A stretch of 64,000 bases of DNA from Chrysogorgia sp. JL179-B06. Its lineage: Eukaryota > Cnidaria > Anthozoa > Scleralcyonacea > Chrysogorgiidae. The translations under genes were made by a program, and so were the position numbers. The notes below the pieces were generated by a model, which was given only the letters and a program-made list of their open reading frames with translations, ran no database searches and had not been told where the DNA came from. How positions within the stretch are numbered: the first letter of the stretch is position 1; every line of letters starts with the position of its first letter. The stretch lies in assembly GCA_035772405.1 (NCBI GenBank), contig JAYKKM010000377.1:124001-188000 (forward strand), in the 5' to 3' direction. This document shows positions 9,200 to 24,100 of the stretch, one piece after another.

Positions 9200-12100
9200 C
9201 TGGAAATTGAAAAATAATTTGAAAATTTAAGTGTCAAAAGGGTTGAGAACGGCTTCATCAAAAATTTGTGTTAACCGTAATGCATTGCGCGCTCAGTAGG
9301 CCATTTTTTGAAGCATGAAAGTGATGAAATTTTCCTTGCCCATTTTAATCGAGTAAAATGATAAATATTACTTGTAATATACCCAATTATTATCCCGGCA
9401 TTACCACTATTATATATGCAGAACTCGTGACTATAGGCTCTCAGCAACGGCCTCCGTAGCTCAGTGGTCAGAACACTGCACTAGCATCACAGGGTCGCGG
9501 GTTCAATTCCAGCCGGATGACCTGGATGTTGCATTTTTCGCAATTGGTCCCGGTTTCGTCTTAAAATTATATATTCCAACACTCGAAATTTGCCTTCACT
9601 ATGCAATTTAATCGAGTGAGATGCCAAATATGTATAGGTAATATCATGGTTTCGAGTGCAATTTGGAAAAAACACGCACAAGTGAGTTTTTCAAAGACTA
9701 TCAAAATTGCACGAGAATTACGTTAATTCACTAATTCTGCCTCACCTATTCTCATTCGCCAATATATTTCCAAAGGTACTCATCCGTGATCCTAAAATTT
9801 TCTCCATGACATTTTTGTGGTGTCCAAACTGTCTCATTGCAGGTCGATACATGGGTTTTCGTCTTCCAAATTGTGAAAAAAGTTCCTTGAATCTCTGCTC
9901 TTTCTCGCAGCGAGCTTGTCGCCTTGTTTTCTTCTTCATCAAGACAGGTGGTTCAGGTTTCGGTTCATTATTTAAAATACTTGGTAGTGAAATCTGTAAT
10001 TGATGAGAACAAAAGAAGAGCAAAGTTGGGAAAGTAATTTTCTGAATTTATGAGATGTCTACTGAAGCCCGTAACCGAAAATCCTATTATTTCAACAGAA
10101 ATGGAATCGAATTTATGATTTTAATATACAATCTGTATATCACTTAGCAGTGTGTGTGTTAGTTGTGCATTTACTTTTATCTGCAATCCGCTTTACTGCT
10201 CCTGAAATGGCAAATACAAAAAGAGCATACAAAGTGTACGTTGCCAGTAGACAAATTTTCAAGTCTTGAAAATAATGTACTCAAATGCAACTGAGATTCT
10301 TTTAAATCCAGTTCATTGAGGAATGACGGGGACTTATAACAAAGGCTAGGGCAACATTTATTGGACTGGAAAACTTTGTTTTTTGGACGTAAGCATCAAT
10401 TGAGGGGCTGTTTACATGAGTCCTGATTGAGTTTCATTCCGGATCGAACTCAACCGCTTCTGTTAAAATCCCTTTAGGTGTTTACATGAATCCGGAATGA
10501 GATGCAGCTCAATCCGTATTGAGTTCATTCCGGATTGAAATTTCATTCCGGTGTCATGTAAAGGCGGTGCGAGATTTCATCCCGGAATGCGATTTCATTC
10601 CAAATACGACCTAGATGAGTGCTTTTAACATTTATAGACGACAATTTTCAGCTAGAGACAGGAATTGCACCGACGTCATATTGTTCAATATAAATAGCTC
10701 TTTAAAGTAAATGAAGTAAATGGTTTGAACCTAGGAGTATCATTAGATGTGTGAAGTTGATCGTCCAGGTTGTTGTAGTCTTGAGAAAGAGTATTGTTGG
10801 TGACTGACGTTTCGACGGCCTCAGCGGCGGTCATCTTCAGAGTCAAGTAAAGCGTGTTTGTCGACGACGTTATAAATCAAAGGTGAATTAAATGTTTGTT
10901 TACTTGCGACCGCATCGATTATCGTTGCTAGCAACGCTTTTCCCCTTTTCTTTATGTTTATTCTTCGTCAAATTATTAGTTTAAGGCACATGTTGAAATG
11001 TACAAGCGCGGAAATCGCTAAAAACATACCCGCTGTAATGTTATTGATCGCCATATCTTGAAATTTCAGATCCTGGGATAGAATTCCTATGTACGCGGTT
11101 TGAATTTACATTCAACCCCGAATGAAACTAAATCCGGATTCGTGTAAACAGCGCCTAAGTAACCATTTAGATTATCACCAAGTCCTTCATTGTCCTTCAT
11201 TCGACGGGTTAGAACTCCCTGGCTGAGGGTTTGTTTACTTTGGGGATACGAAGGAATTGTTTACGCCTTTGAAAGACAAGTTCCACGAAGCATTGTGTGC
11301 ATGTAACATACTGTGCCGCTGCAGAAGTCAAATCGTTTAAAAACAATACAAAATTGCAAGAAAGATGGCGACTTGCCATCGTAATCCTTTGTGCACACCA
11401 AAATATCAGAAAACAACAAAATATCATGAATTTTATGAACTACTCTGCTAGTAGTTGAGTGTCCACCGCACCTTTTTAAAGTGCTGTTATAATACAATGA
11501 TGTAATGAAGATATTCAAGATGGTGGACAGCGATTCTAATTATAACTACTTTGAAAATGCCATTAATTTGTTTTATTCAAATTAATGCTTTGGACCCAAA
11601 TGTTACCCTAAATGGCCATCTTTTTCTGTACGCAGTTATAATGAATACCTGTTCGTTTTTCTCAGTAACCAATTCTTTGATCGAATCCACGAAAGGAAAT
11701 CTAAAACGAAAGGGTCACGATAAAACAATATAAAGCAATACTTTCAAAGAGACTGAAACTAGGCTTTATTTTATAGTGACACAAACTGGCCTAGCTATGA
11801 CGATTGACGAATAGGGAATCAATGCCAAAGAGTATATATGCACATGGGCGTCTTCCCAGTAATGAAAAAGCTGAGTGTTCAATATAATTCCTGTCGTGGA
11901 CTAATCAGAGTGAGCCACAACCAGAGGATGACACACAGAAAGTGAGTTTTATTATTCTAAATTCGGTGTGTTCTGTTCAAAAGCGCGTGATGCTCACTCA
12001 TTGTCACGCTATTCGCATGTTGTCCAAATACCATATAATAAACCTCGTATTAACTTCGTCCGCTTGGTCATATTACGAGGAACATATCAGACCTCGCTCT

Positions 12101-15100
12101 TCTGTGATAACATCAGACCTCGCCCTCGGTTAATACGAAGTTATTAACTAAACTCTGCCATTCTGGCTATATTATTCTCAAACTCATTAATAATTCATGA
12201 ATTATCATAGCCAATCCATGAACGTATACCGCATCACATGCATGAGTTTTGATACCCAATGAAAACCTGTAGGAAACTTCCTAGTGAACTGGATCACATT
12301 TCTTAATCTACATATTAAAATAAAATCGCTATGGGAGCAAATCGCTAAAGGAATACTCGTTTGAGAAGCTAGATCAAACACTCGTTTGTCGTGTTTCATC
12401 AGGGGACTCCAAACACTCGAAAACAATAAAAACCTCGGGCTACGCCCTCGGTTTTCATTTGTTTTTTCGTGTTTGGAACCCCTGATAAAAAACACTCAAA
12501 CTCGTGTTTGATCTATTACGTATTATTCTTATATTAATATCTAACATCGCCCGTGACCACCCAGAGAATCAGGTCCTCGTAATGTTTAAAATAATCATAC
12601 CTGCGTGTCAGTTCAGGACTATTCAAAGGAGGAAGCATCTAAAAATTGGCGTAAAAATTGAATTCGAATCAAAAACTCTAACGAGTTGGTGTACTGTCAA
12701 AATAATGAATATAGGTTTGATCCTAACCTTAAAGCTAACCCAAACCATAGCTAATCCTACGTTAACTAAAAATAAAGACCAGACCAAACCAGAAAGGTCC
12801 TTTTGTTGTGTTTACACTATTCTTGCTTAATCCGGAGTAGTTTACCGTAGCGTAGTCACTACTCTTCGCATTCCGGTACAAATCAGCCTCGTACCGGCCT
12901 AGGCACTTGGCTTTGCGCGACTGGGCTTATAGCGTGAAGGCGCGCAGGAAAACACAAATTGAGCAAAATTTGTATGATAGAATATTTAGGATAACAATAG
13001 AATTAAAAAGGTATAAGCTTCATCGTGAATTGTTCAATTTTTCAAAACAACCCAGCGAGCGAAACGCCAGATATTTGCGTTTATCTTCGGGTTTTTACGC
13101 ATTTGACGTCATAAAATTCCATTCCCGCCAAATTAGCAACCAGCTCGCGCGCGGCCATAAAAGTCAGGGTAGTGCTTTGCGCGCTTGTTTTCTTCTTGGC
13201 GGCCATTTTATGGGACGCCTATTTCAGTTCACAAACGAATCCGTCGATATTTGATCAATCCTTCTTATAAATTATCCATTTTCAAGTTTTCTAAGAAGTA
13301 AATATACCTGAGTGATCAATTATTGTGATATTTTTCGTAAAATTGATCATTTACTATAGTAATCTTTTCGATACATAGAAGCTGCTACGAGCGCTTCGCC
13401 TCCGAAGCGTGGAAGGCTGGGTTATGCTGCTGAAACAGCGCGAATAAGTTTGCGAATGGAAGTGTTTGATGAGTGACTAGTAAAGAAATATATTTTGTTT
13501 CTTCTGATGTTTTGTTCATTTGAATTTGCAAAGATTCAGGAATTAAAGCCATCCGCAGCCCGCAGTGGTTCACAAACAAGCGAACCGCAACTGTTCAAAG
13601 TCTTCGTCTTGAACATTAACTTCATAACGACCCGAAGTCAGGATCGGACTCCAATTTCAACATTTCCAAATAAATCTAGAGTTCACATGCAAATTATAGT
13701 TCTAACGATGCGATTCGTATGAAAACAAAAACACAAGCGCGCAAAGCACTACCCTGACACTCACTCTTTAAGTAAGTAAGTTGGTCGGCCGTTGCTACCC
13801 AAAGGTAATGGTGGGCGTCACTCCTATCCTATTCCTGCAGGAATTAATCACTTCCCCCCAGCCGGAGCTGGTCCCAATTTTATTTTAAGCCTCTTGGTGA
13901 AAGCCCGACCTGCAATTAGCACTGTTGATTGAATTATGGCAAAACTAATTTTCAGTCTCCCGGGACTGATATCTTAACAAGACGCACCAGAGATGTCTCG
14001 TCATTTTTATAATTGCTATTTTCCCATGGTGGTAATCCATCCAGTTAGTGTATCAGATGTACGGTGCTTGACGTTTGGAAAGACAAGTATAGACGTAACC
14101 CCTATACTATACGGTCTCTTAAGCTGGATTTCGATTATTTCGATTTCGATTATTATATAAACTACATAATCAAGGCGAAGTATAATAAAATAAAAAAATA
14201 AAAAAATTAATAAGCGAATATAATCGCGCGAACGACTTTTTCCTTTTGTTTTAAAAGCGCTCGTGTGCTAGAAAAGTCATCCGCGCGACTATTTAACAAT
14301 TAGTCACTGAAGTCGAGGTGACTATCGTTGAATATTTACCGAGCCGCGAAGCGGCGACGTAAATATAACGATAATTACCGAGACTGAGGTGACTAATTGT
14401 TTTAGTATAATTTCAGGCTTGAACTGAATATTCAATTGAGAAGTTTTAAACCGACAGTTTGAACTCAGTATGCTCGATGTTTTCTTCACGCTTGACAGCT
14501 TTCAAAAACACACTAACGATCAAAACGGACGTAAAAATACAAATAATTATACGATAAACAACTTCCTTACCCTTAGACAGTTTTATCTTGAGAGAAATCT
14601 GATATATACAATGTCTTTATGCTAGGTTTTTGAGCCTTTTCGACGATTTTTTAGTTATACTAATAATATAGTCGCCATTTTGAAAAAAAATTCGTCATGT
14701 AAAAAAAAACCATACATCAAAATGATGATTCCGAGGGGACTGGGACGAATAAATATAGTCTGGTTACAAAAAAACACTTTTTCAAGTATGATTTCTAGTG
14801 AAGTGATCGTCTCAGATTTACTGGACAGTCAGCCAATCAGAACTCGTTTAAGCTCAGAAATTATACTAAATTCGCTTAATCGAAATCCACCTTTAATAAG
14901 CACTTTAAATGGTGTTTATGTTAGAAAATGGATATTACCTCGCCGTATCCACTTATAATATCTTTATTTTCGACATTCTCAACCGAAGATGGTCTAGAAA
15001 GCTGCTGGGACTAAAAAATAAATCAAATTTAATATAGCAAAAAATGTGTACACCTTACGTGCTTCGTTTTCTCAGCGGTCGTTTTTTGGTACCTTTAAGC

Positions 15101-18100
15101 CCCAAGAGTGATCAGTATCTAACTTCTCCTAATAATATCAATGGTTAACCAAGTATATAAGTAATGAGAATAAAGAAAATGATCACCAAAGATAAGCTGA
15201 CATGATTTTGAAACAATTTCTCCCAACTAGTTCTATAAGAAATGTTTGGAGACCATTAAGGAGAATTTATATGTCGATACCACTGATCTCGAAAGAAGAC
15301 TGGATCGAGCAACTATTGTTCAGAAAATGAAGCCGGAAGTCCGCCATTACTAAGGGACCAACTGGGGATCCTATGATCCTATAAATAATTTTACTATAAA
15401 GAGGACCAGAAGACATTTTTTAAATTACTGGGTAAAACGATTCATGGCCTACCTACAGATTTACTGCGACTTTGGTCCCTTAGTAATGGCCGCCGTTGGC
15501 TCTAATTATCCAGTGACAGAGAGAAGCCTAATATGAGACGTCAAATTAGGTTCAAGATTTTATGTATTTAATGTTAACAAATAAACTATATTGGAAAGAC
15601 ACTAAACCTATTTCGCGAGCGTCACAGTTTGTTTGATAGAAAGCTCAATCCAGTCCTATTTTTGAGATCAGTGGTCGATACTGGGACTAGGGTTAAAGTG
15701 CCTCTACAGCCCTTTCGTTTTTTAGTTATCTGCATAGAGGATAGAAAAATAGCTGATAAGTTATTTTACAGTTTTTTATTTGAACTTTTCGTTTAGAAGA
15801 TATTTTGCATCCAAATTAAGAAATGTAAGCAAATTCCGATTAAAAACCGAAAACGTATTTCTGCCAATTCTGGAGTCTGGAAACTAGGTTGTGACGTCAT
15901 TTAAGAGATGAGTCGAGGATCTTCCCAGCTTCGTAAACAAACGAGCTCGATTCCCAGATTATACTATAAAATTTATCGTTTATGTTGAACTATTCAATCA
16001 TGCCAGACAGATACGCAGTGTATGGATGTTCTAATGAAGCAAATTTGAAAGAAAAATATCTGTCCATCGTATCCCTTACTTGAACGATACCTTACTTGAA
16101 CGATTCCTTACTTGAACGATACGCGGACAGTAAATATGAATATCACATAGAGAATTTGAAGTGTGTTTAATACAGTGTTTACAAGTTCCCCAAGGCAAAA
16201 CACACATTCGTCTCTTAAATGACGTCACAGTGTGGCTCGTTCCAGGCCTTTCTAATTTGCGGCTTTTTGATATAAATAGCAATGTTTAAAGAGTGATATC
16301 TTCCAAACGAAAAGTCGAAATTAAAAACTATAAATTAACTTATCAGTTATTTTTTCATCCTCTATACAGATAACTAAAAAATGAAAGGGCTGTATAGGCA
16401 CTTTAACGAAGTTCAATCATTTGATATCAGAAATAAAGGTCGCGTGAAACTATATTGGTTGCCACATTGGTTGACAAACCTCAAGCTTCTTGATTTGCAT
16501 TGTAGACATTAAAATTCAGTCAACATTGCATGAAATATTGGTCTAGTTTAACAACCTAACTGAAAGGGTGGGAGAATAGAAAACATTCCTGTTTCTATAC
16601 AGTTTTGAAAAATAACAAATATCTTATTTATTTTTATTTAATTTAATATTTATACAGGATACTCCGCTCACCAATGGTGCTTTTCAGGGAGGTCCTGTCG
16701 TAAATATATAAGTAATGTAAATACATGAGAGATTTTAAGATATAAAACTATAAGAAGAGAAACGTTACGTTCAAACAAATAAACTAATTTGAAAATTGGC
16801 GTGATTAGAATATTTCTTTAGGTTTGTTTAAAAAAAATCTAAACTTGAAGATTGACAATAAATTCCAATCGCACACAGAATGATATTTCATTTGCTGTTT
16901 ACCCCAGTTGGTACGTGGTCGCGGTAGATGAAAATTGTCTCGCCGACGTGTGTTGTAGTGGTGAATGTTGGAAGTCTTACGAACTTCAAGGCTCTGATTG
17001 CATGATTGAGCCTCATTCTCTATCAGACTACAGAGCACAAATGACGTCATTTTCATTTTGTATGGCTTCTGTCGTAAGACATTTACTATTTTATAAAACA
17101 AATAGAAATGACTTTTGTGCCTCTGTACTGTGATAGAAACATGAATGACGTCATTTCAACCGAAAAAATGCCACAAAAGCAAAAACTGTCATTTCAAACG
17201 AAAAAAGGCCACAAAAGCTGGTGAATGGCATGATTAATTATAGCATAATATGATTAATTGTAGCATTAATTAGAATATTGTTTATAACTTTTGTACATTT
17301 TTATTTGATCTTATATAATTTGATTAAGTTTGTATGAATGAATGAATGAATGAATTTAATACTTATATTGCGCAAGTTACATTGATATGATCAGATGCGC
17401 ATTACATACAGTTGATAAAACATTAAAAATATGGAACACTTAGGCTATAATATTATAGTAATATTGACGAACAGTCGTAATATAGCAAATAAAAATAAAA
17501 ATAAAAATTGATTAGTTATAATGCTATAACCAAGCTTATAAGATTCTAATAAGATAGTCTAAAAAGGTAAGTCTTGAGATGGCTTTTAAAAGTACTAATA
17601 TTGTTAATCATTCTCAGATCCTTTGGGAGGGAATTCCATAACTTTGGTGCAGCAGTTACAAAAGCCCTGTCTCCTGACATAGCTTTAGTCCTGGTTCTTG
17701 GAGTAGCCAGTAAACGACTGTCGGACGACCTTAGACCGTAAACTGATGATTTAAGCTCTATTAAGTCACTCAAATACGTTGGCGCAAGGCCATGGATAGC
17801 TTTAAAGGTGATCAATATTACCTTAAAGTTAACGCGTGTCCGTATTGGTAACCAGTGCAAATCACGCATGAGCGGTGTGAGATGGCAGTATCTTGGTGCG
17901 TTGGAAACTAGCCTCGCAGATGCATTCAGAACACGCTGAAGCTTTTGTAGTTGGTAATCTGGTAGTCCATATAACAAGCTGTTACAGTAATCTATCCGGG
18001 AAGTTATAAATGAATGTACTAAAGCTTTCGTTACATCTGGTGATAAATACTTCCGAATTCGTCTGATATTATGCAAGTGGTAGAATGCCGTGCCACTTAA

Positions 18101-21100
18101 CTTACTAATATGACTAGACATGGTTAATTGCGAATCAAACCATGCTCCGAGGTTCCTTACAACAGACACGGGTAGGATCTCTGATGATCCAATCTGGATA
18201 CTATCAATTTTAACCTTAGTTAACTGTTGCCTATTACCTAGGATTAAGAACTCAGTTTTGTTGTCATTTAGCATAAGTTTGTCCGTGATCATCCAATTCT
18301 TAATGTCATTAATGCAGTTGGACATCGACATCAGTGCCGACTCAACGTCAGTGGACACATCGGGACTAAAGGATACGTACAGCTGCGTATCATCCGCATA
18401 GCAGTGGACCTGGGGTAGATGATCATTAACAATTTGGAAGAGCTTCCGTGTATATATGGTAAAAAGCAAGGGGCCAAGGCAGGATCCTTGTGGGACTCCA
18501 TGCTTGAGGGGAAACTTCCGTGAGAGACCCCCATTGACTGAGATACGCTGAGATCGGTCAGATAAGTAAGACTTGAACCAAGCCAGAGCCGTCCCATTTA
18601 TGCCAAGGTCAGACTTTAAACGTTCAATTAGAATATCATGGTGTATGGTGTCGAATGCTGAACTTAAGTCCAACAGGACAAGCAGGGTTACATGTTGATC
18701 GTTTATGTTCATCAAAATATCATTTTTGACCTTGAGTAGTGCTGTTTCAGTGCTGTTCACATGGCCCTGTGAAAAACAATCTTTTAAATTTATGATTGAT
18801 TAGGTTACCGTGTATAAAGATTATTAATTAAATAAACAAATAATCAGGCTCCGTAAGACCGTAAGATTTCAAAACATCGAGACGCAGAAAATGCGAGGGG
18901 AGAAGTCGAATTTTTCTGATGATCTCCGATGTGTTTTACATCAGAGGAAAAGTTAAAGGAAACGTAAGAGCGGAGCGGTGTTCCTTCGGGCGATCTTCGT
19001 TCCGTTTTCTGCTATTTTGTTAGACCTGTACTCGAATATGCCTGTCCTGTGTGGCACTTCTCTTTGACGTTATTGTTGAGAGACTGCGTTGAGGACATAC
19101 AACGGCATGCTGTTCGAATAATCCATCCACACTTAACATACAGTCAAGGACTACGCGAACTGAACCTATTGACTCTCTTCGACAGAAGGGAGTCTTTATG
19201 CCGGTCTTTCTATCAAGAAATTCGCAGAAAATAATGTTTTCTATGAAAGTACCCTGAAAACCGACAGCAAACTAAGAGACTTGGTGCATGAAACCGTTGT
19301 TCACCATCATAACTTCCGTGATGCCCGTAAATTGCCATTATTTAAATGTAGAACCAAACGTTTTAGCAACAGCTTCTTACCGACATGTGTTAGAATGTGG
19401 GATAGTTGCTTTTAATTGTATATTTTTTATTGTATATCCTAGTAAATCGCTTAGTTTGAACTGTATTTGTAAATAATTCTTAGTATTTTAAGTATTTTAA
19501 TTTAACTTATCACTTTTGTAACTTGAGTTTTTCAATTTTCCAACTTTTTTAGTTTGTAAAATTGCCATTCAAGTATCTGATGAGTGTTTGATAATGATTT
19601 TTATGAGTGTTTGATAAAATGAATTTTAATGAACCTGTATTTTGAGAGAAACTAATAAACATGAAAGTTGGCGATATTTTTTGTAAAATCTTCCTCCGAT
19701 TTCAAATGCCACTAGGCATTTTGCCCGATTGAAGTGATGTCATTCTTGTTCCTATCACAGTACAGAGACACGAAAGTAGTTTATATTTGTTAAATAGATA
19801 CACGAGTAGATGTTTGGTAGAACGAAAAATCGAGTTCTGCCAAACTTCCACGAGTGTTTCTATAATTGTAAGGACACACGGAACATTTTTTTTCTATTTC
19901 TTTTGCAAAATAACATTATGAAAATAGGTAAAACGTAGGAATAAGGTGCATTTATTATAATCATAAAAAGGTAAATTGTCCTTACTCCAAAAAATCAAGA
20001 ATCAAGAACCTGTCAATGCGAGTGAATTAAGGGGAACTGTACCCAAAAAATAAATTAGTTTGAAATAAAACGCCTTTAGTATAATGTTTAGAAATGTTAA
20101 TAGTTTTACGGTATCTGCTCTTGTACTCGAGAAATAACGTTTTCATTCTTGTATTTTATGCTTCTGGACGCCGCCATTTTCGAGTTTGTTCGACGGCTCA
20201 AGATTGATGTACAGCGGTGGTTTTCTTTTCAATTTTGACGTCATTGAGTGCTTGTCTTTTGTTAATTCCTACCCCCGCTGGACCTCGAGTCTGAGCCGTC
20301 GACCAAACTCGAAAATGGCGGTGTCAAGAAGCATAAAATACGAGAATGAAAACGTTATTTCTCGAGTAGAGCAGATACCGTAAAACTATTAACATTTCTA
20401 AACATTATACTTAAAGGCCTTTTATTAAAAAGTAATTTATTTTTGGGTACAGTTCCCCTTTAAAAGATCAGAATTTCGCAGTTTTTAAACTTTTTGAAAA
20501 CGTTTTAGGAACCTTTCGTTTGATCTCGAAATGTCATAAAGTATCAAGTATAATATCAAGTAAAATATCAAGTAAAAGTTCTTATGGAGCCTGATTAGTG
20601 CCATAATTCAAGTTTTGCGATCAAATTCCCTGTTTCCGACTTTTTTCTGACTTTTCCTCGACTTTTTCCCGACTTTTTTCTCGACTTCTAAAATGGTCCT
20701 TGGAAAAACGGTGTCGCAGACGCATGAAAGGCCAACATGGCGGACCACCCACCGAATGACGGTGATTCATTCAAGTGCAAGTACTTGTTGTTATTATCCT
20801 GATCTGAAGCAGCATTGTTTTCCCAAAGAATACCAATTATAATGTTTACTTTAAACTATAATACGTATAATAAAACTAAGAAAACATCCATGCACGAAAC
20901 AAGAAGATTTGAAAATAACGTTCGATTAATTCCGTACGTTTATCATTACCACTTTGTAGTGCAGGAAAGTACAGAGGTAAAACGTACAACATAGCACTCG
21001 AAAGGTCGATTAACAACAACCGAAACTAATAACAGATAAAACATTTCAGTTGCTTGAGAAATAAACTACGCATATATTTTTCGCATTGTCGATGAGCAAG

Positions 21101-24100
21101 CCTGCAATAGCGCTCCGTCGAGATGACGTCAGTACCGATGTTTGTCCGCTTTTACCCATAATTAATGCGGCCATAACAAAATAAATAGCTCATTTGCAAT
21201 AATTTGTGAGTCAAATTTGGTTTGTTTGTCCGCTTTTTGAGCTATTAATAGCAGCCAGACTCTACGCTATTGGAGTATAGCGATTAAAAATAGCTAGTCA
21301 GTCGAAAAAAGTGGAGAAAAAAGTCTGGAAAAAAGTCGAGAAAAGCGAAAAAAAGTCGGGAACGGGGAATGGCACTAATCAGGCTACGTAAATTCTTCCT
21401 ACGATTTCAAAACACCGAGACGCAGAAAAAACGAAGGGTATAGCCGAATGTTTCTGACGAAGTGTTTTACATCTGAGGAAAACCTCTTCACGAGTGTTTA
21501 ATAATGATTTTTACGAGTGTTTGATAATGAATTTAACTTTAACAGAATTGTTCCTCTCTGGAATTCATGTTTGTAAAATAGCACCACTAACCCAATAGTC
21601 TCTGCAGTCTTGCAACATTCAAAAGATTTTTACTTGATACTTATTTATCATTACTGACATCTATTTTGACGTTGATATGACTTGTACATGGTCATTACTT
21701 GTACGTAACTGTTCCTGTCACTGAGAGTTCTTTTCTAATGTACCAACTGCTTAGGTTCCACGGAGCATCATTGTGTGTGCGCAGCTTCAACCTCGTTCTT
21801 TTGAATTCTATTCAGTTGTACTCATCTTGCTCTTTCAGTAGAGTTCGGAAGAATGGGGTTGGTGCGTGTGTGTTGGTGCATCGTGAATTCCGAGCAGTTG
21901 GTCCATGACTTTATTGATTGAATTTTTGGTTGTTCTTATACATCTATTTTTAATTTCAACGGGAAGGCGCCTCGCATGGGTCCTCGAGTCCCGTTCGAGC
22001 TCTTTCCGTTTGGGTATTTTTTGTAATTACATTAATATCTAATAAAAAAAATTTCAAACCCTCGATACGCGGAGACGATTTTCTTTGTTTTTGGTTCATA
22101 AATTATTAATGATTTGAGATATAGTTTTATGGAACATCGGTAAAATGTTTCCTCCTTCATATAATAAATAAATTATTAATTAATTAATATTATCAATTAA
22201 TTATTATTATTAATGATTTGAGAAATAGTTTTATAGAACATCGGTAAAATGTTTCCTCCTTGATATAATAAATAAATTATTAATTAATTAATATTATTAA
22301 TTAATTAATTATAGTATTAATTAATTATTTTTAATGATTTGAGAAATAGTTTTATAGAGCATCGGTAGAATGTTTCCTCCTTCATATAATAAATTAATTA
22401 TACACTGCATTCTTTTGTTTTGAGGGAGTTCTTTAAATTAATATCTATATAATTCGTTGAATAACCAATTAACGGCATGGGGAGTGACGAATAGCATACA
22501 TGGCCTAGATTTGACCTTACTTTATTGAGCGTTGTGCAAATATCAATGGCGAAAGATAAAGAAACCAGCACCAGTTAACGTTTAAAGTGCCTATATGTAA
22601 CGAAATTTCCAAGTTGGAAATAATAACATTGAAGTAATATTGGGTATCGCTTCTTTCGACTGTGAAAATTTTAGTACGAACAATTAAATGGAAGTATGTT
22701 TATTTAGCGTTTGAAGAGTGTGCTTTTCCCCCTAAAAATTGAGACAATTTTTTTGATTTTTGATTGCTATTTTGATTGCTTTCTAAGCTCTTACCGCAAT
22801 GGCGTGTATATAAAGAGAAAATAAAGGGATTTTGTCGTTCATTTTGTGGTTAGAATTAGAAACTTCGAAGTTCATAAATGGACTATTCACGAATATGTTT
22901 TAGTTGTCGAAAATCGACAGTACATTCTTAATTAATAATTACTCATAAGACGACTAAGTTGGATACGGCTTCGACCATGTATATTTTAAAACAAATAACT
23001 CGTTATGAATACATTTTAAACACCCTTGTGCATAATAAGAATTCATGTAGATCCTAGTGATGTCATAAGTTGTGGAATAAAATGTCTCAACTTTTTGAGC
23101 AAAAAGCCAGTTTTTCAAACGCTAAACAAACACACTTTCCTTAATTATTCGCCCTGAAACTTTCACAATCGAAAGCAGTAATGTCAAACTTTACTTTAAT
23201 GCCATTTTCTCCAACTTGAAAATTTCGTTGCATATAGGCACTTTAACAATACTAACATCATAAAATGGACCACTTTACAATTATAACGATAATGTACAAC
23301 AACATTAATGCAGATTATCAAGTAAATATCCACCTCAGAAACACTTACCTGACGTCTTTGCTGTGTAAATAGGTCGCAAGTTGTTCTCAGAACTAATTAA
23401 AATTTTGGAAAGAGTAAAAACATAATGTTATCTACTAGAGTTAAAACATATCGATTTCCATAGACTTATTATAAGATAATTAAAGGAATACTAAATGGTT
23501 TTCCGTGCAGGATACTGTGACTCAAAGACACGGGATGATGCGAGACTTTCAAAATACGTATAAAACAAGCCGATAGGTAAGCATGAGTTAACTTTATTAA
23601 AACATTAACTGGGCGAGAAAATTTCCGTGTTGGATAGACTGATCCTGCACGGGTATTGTACATGTTATTGTATAAACAAAAATAAAAAGTACCTTCCATG
23701 GCTGTTTGTGCAATAATATTAACTTGGTCTTCCATTGTCAATAGTTCATCTGGTCTGATATCATCTCCCTCTCCTCTGAGATGCATCAAACCAAGGCTTA
23801 AAAAGGCTTTTCGAAAACTGATATTCTTTCCCATGCTTCTCTCCAGGTCATCCAACAGGGCACCTACTTGTATTTCTCCTTCCTCATCGTGGTCAACTCT
23901 TACTACAGTTTTGTAAGTATTCTGTCTCATCGCATCTACTCTAGCCAATCTTTGGCGTTCCTCCCCGCTCATGCCAATGAATGGATGTAATGACGGTCTG
24001 TATCTCCCAATTTTAGGCCTCGGGTGGTGTTTCACGAGTGCGACATGTTCTCCATCTTTTCTAAATACACTCGGCTCTTTGCTATTATAGTTTAATTCCT

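Larger units (their letters stand above)
10404..11155. mobile_element. TIR element (GGGGCTGTTTACATGA) with nested Penelope terminal fragment
   Basis: GGGGCTGTTTACATGAGTCC at the left and GGATTCGTGTAAACAGCGCC at the right are inverted ends. Internal words such as CATTCCGGA are repeated several times. The tip resembles the GGCTGCGTTTACAC MITEs at 36821 and 55982. A Penelope-type terminal segment (about 10704-10885) is inserted inside. Confidence 0.65.
9994..23348 (-). other. 13.4 kb intron 16-17 filled with repeats
   Basis: No phase-consistent exon was found between exons 16 and 17. Contents are the foldback and LINE copies listed separately (10404-11155, 13163-13771, 14288-14407, 15693-16406, 17337-18775, 19017-19480, 20027-20463, 22083-22410, 22582-23246) plus unclassified AT-rich DNA. 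The GC-richer 13778-13960 and 21700-22050 look like retroelement fragments without coding sense. Confidence 0.6.

Noticed and set aside
9449..9522. Functional tRNA gene
   Set aside because: A and B boxes are good but acceptor and D stems do not pair; SINE head is more likely.
10184..10210. Candidate minus-strand exon after TTTGCCATTTCAG
   Set aside because: No donor leaves a phase that fits exon 17, and exon 16 already joins exon 17 in phase 0.
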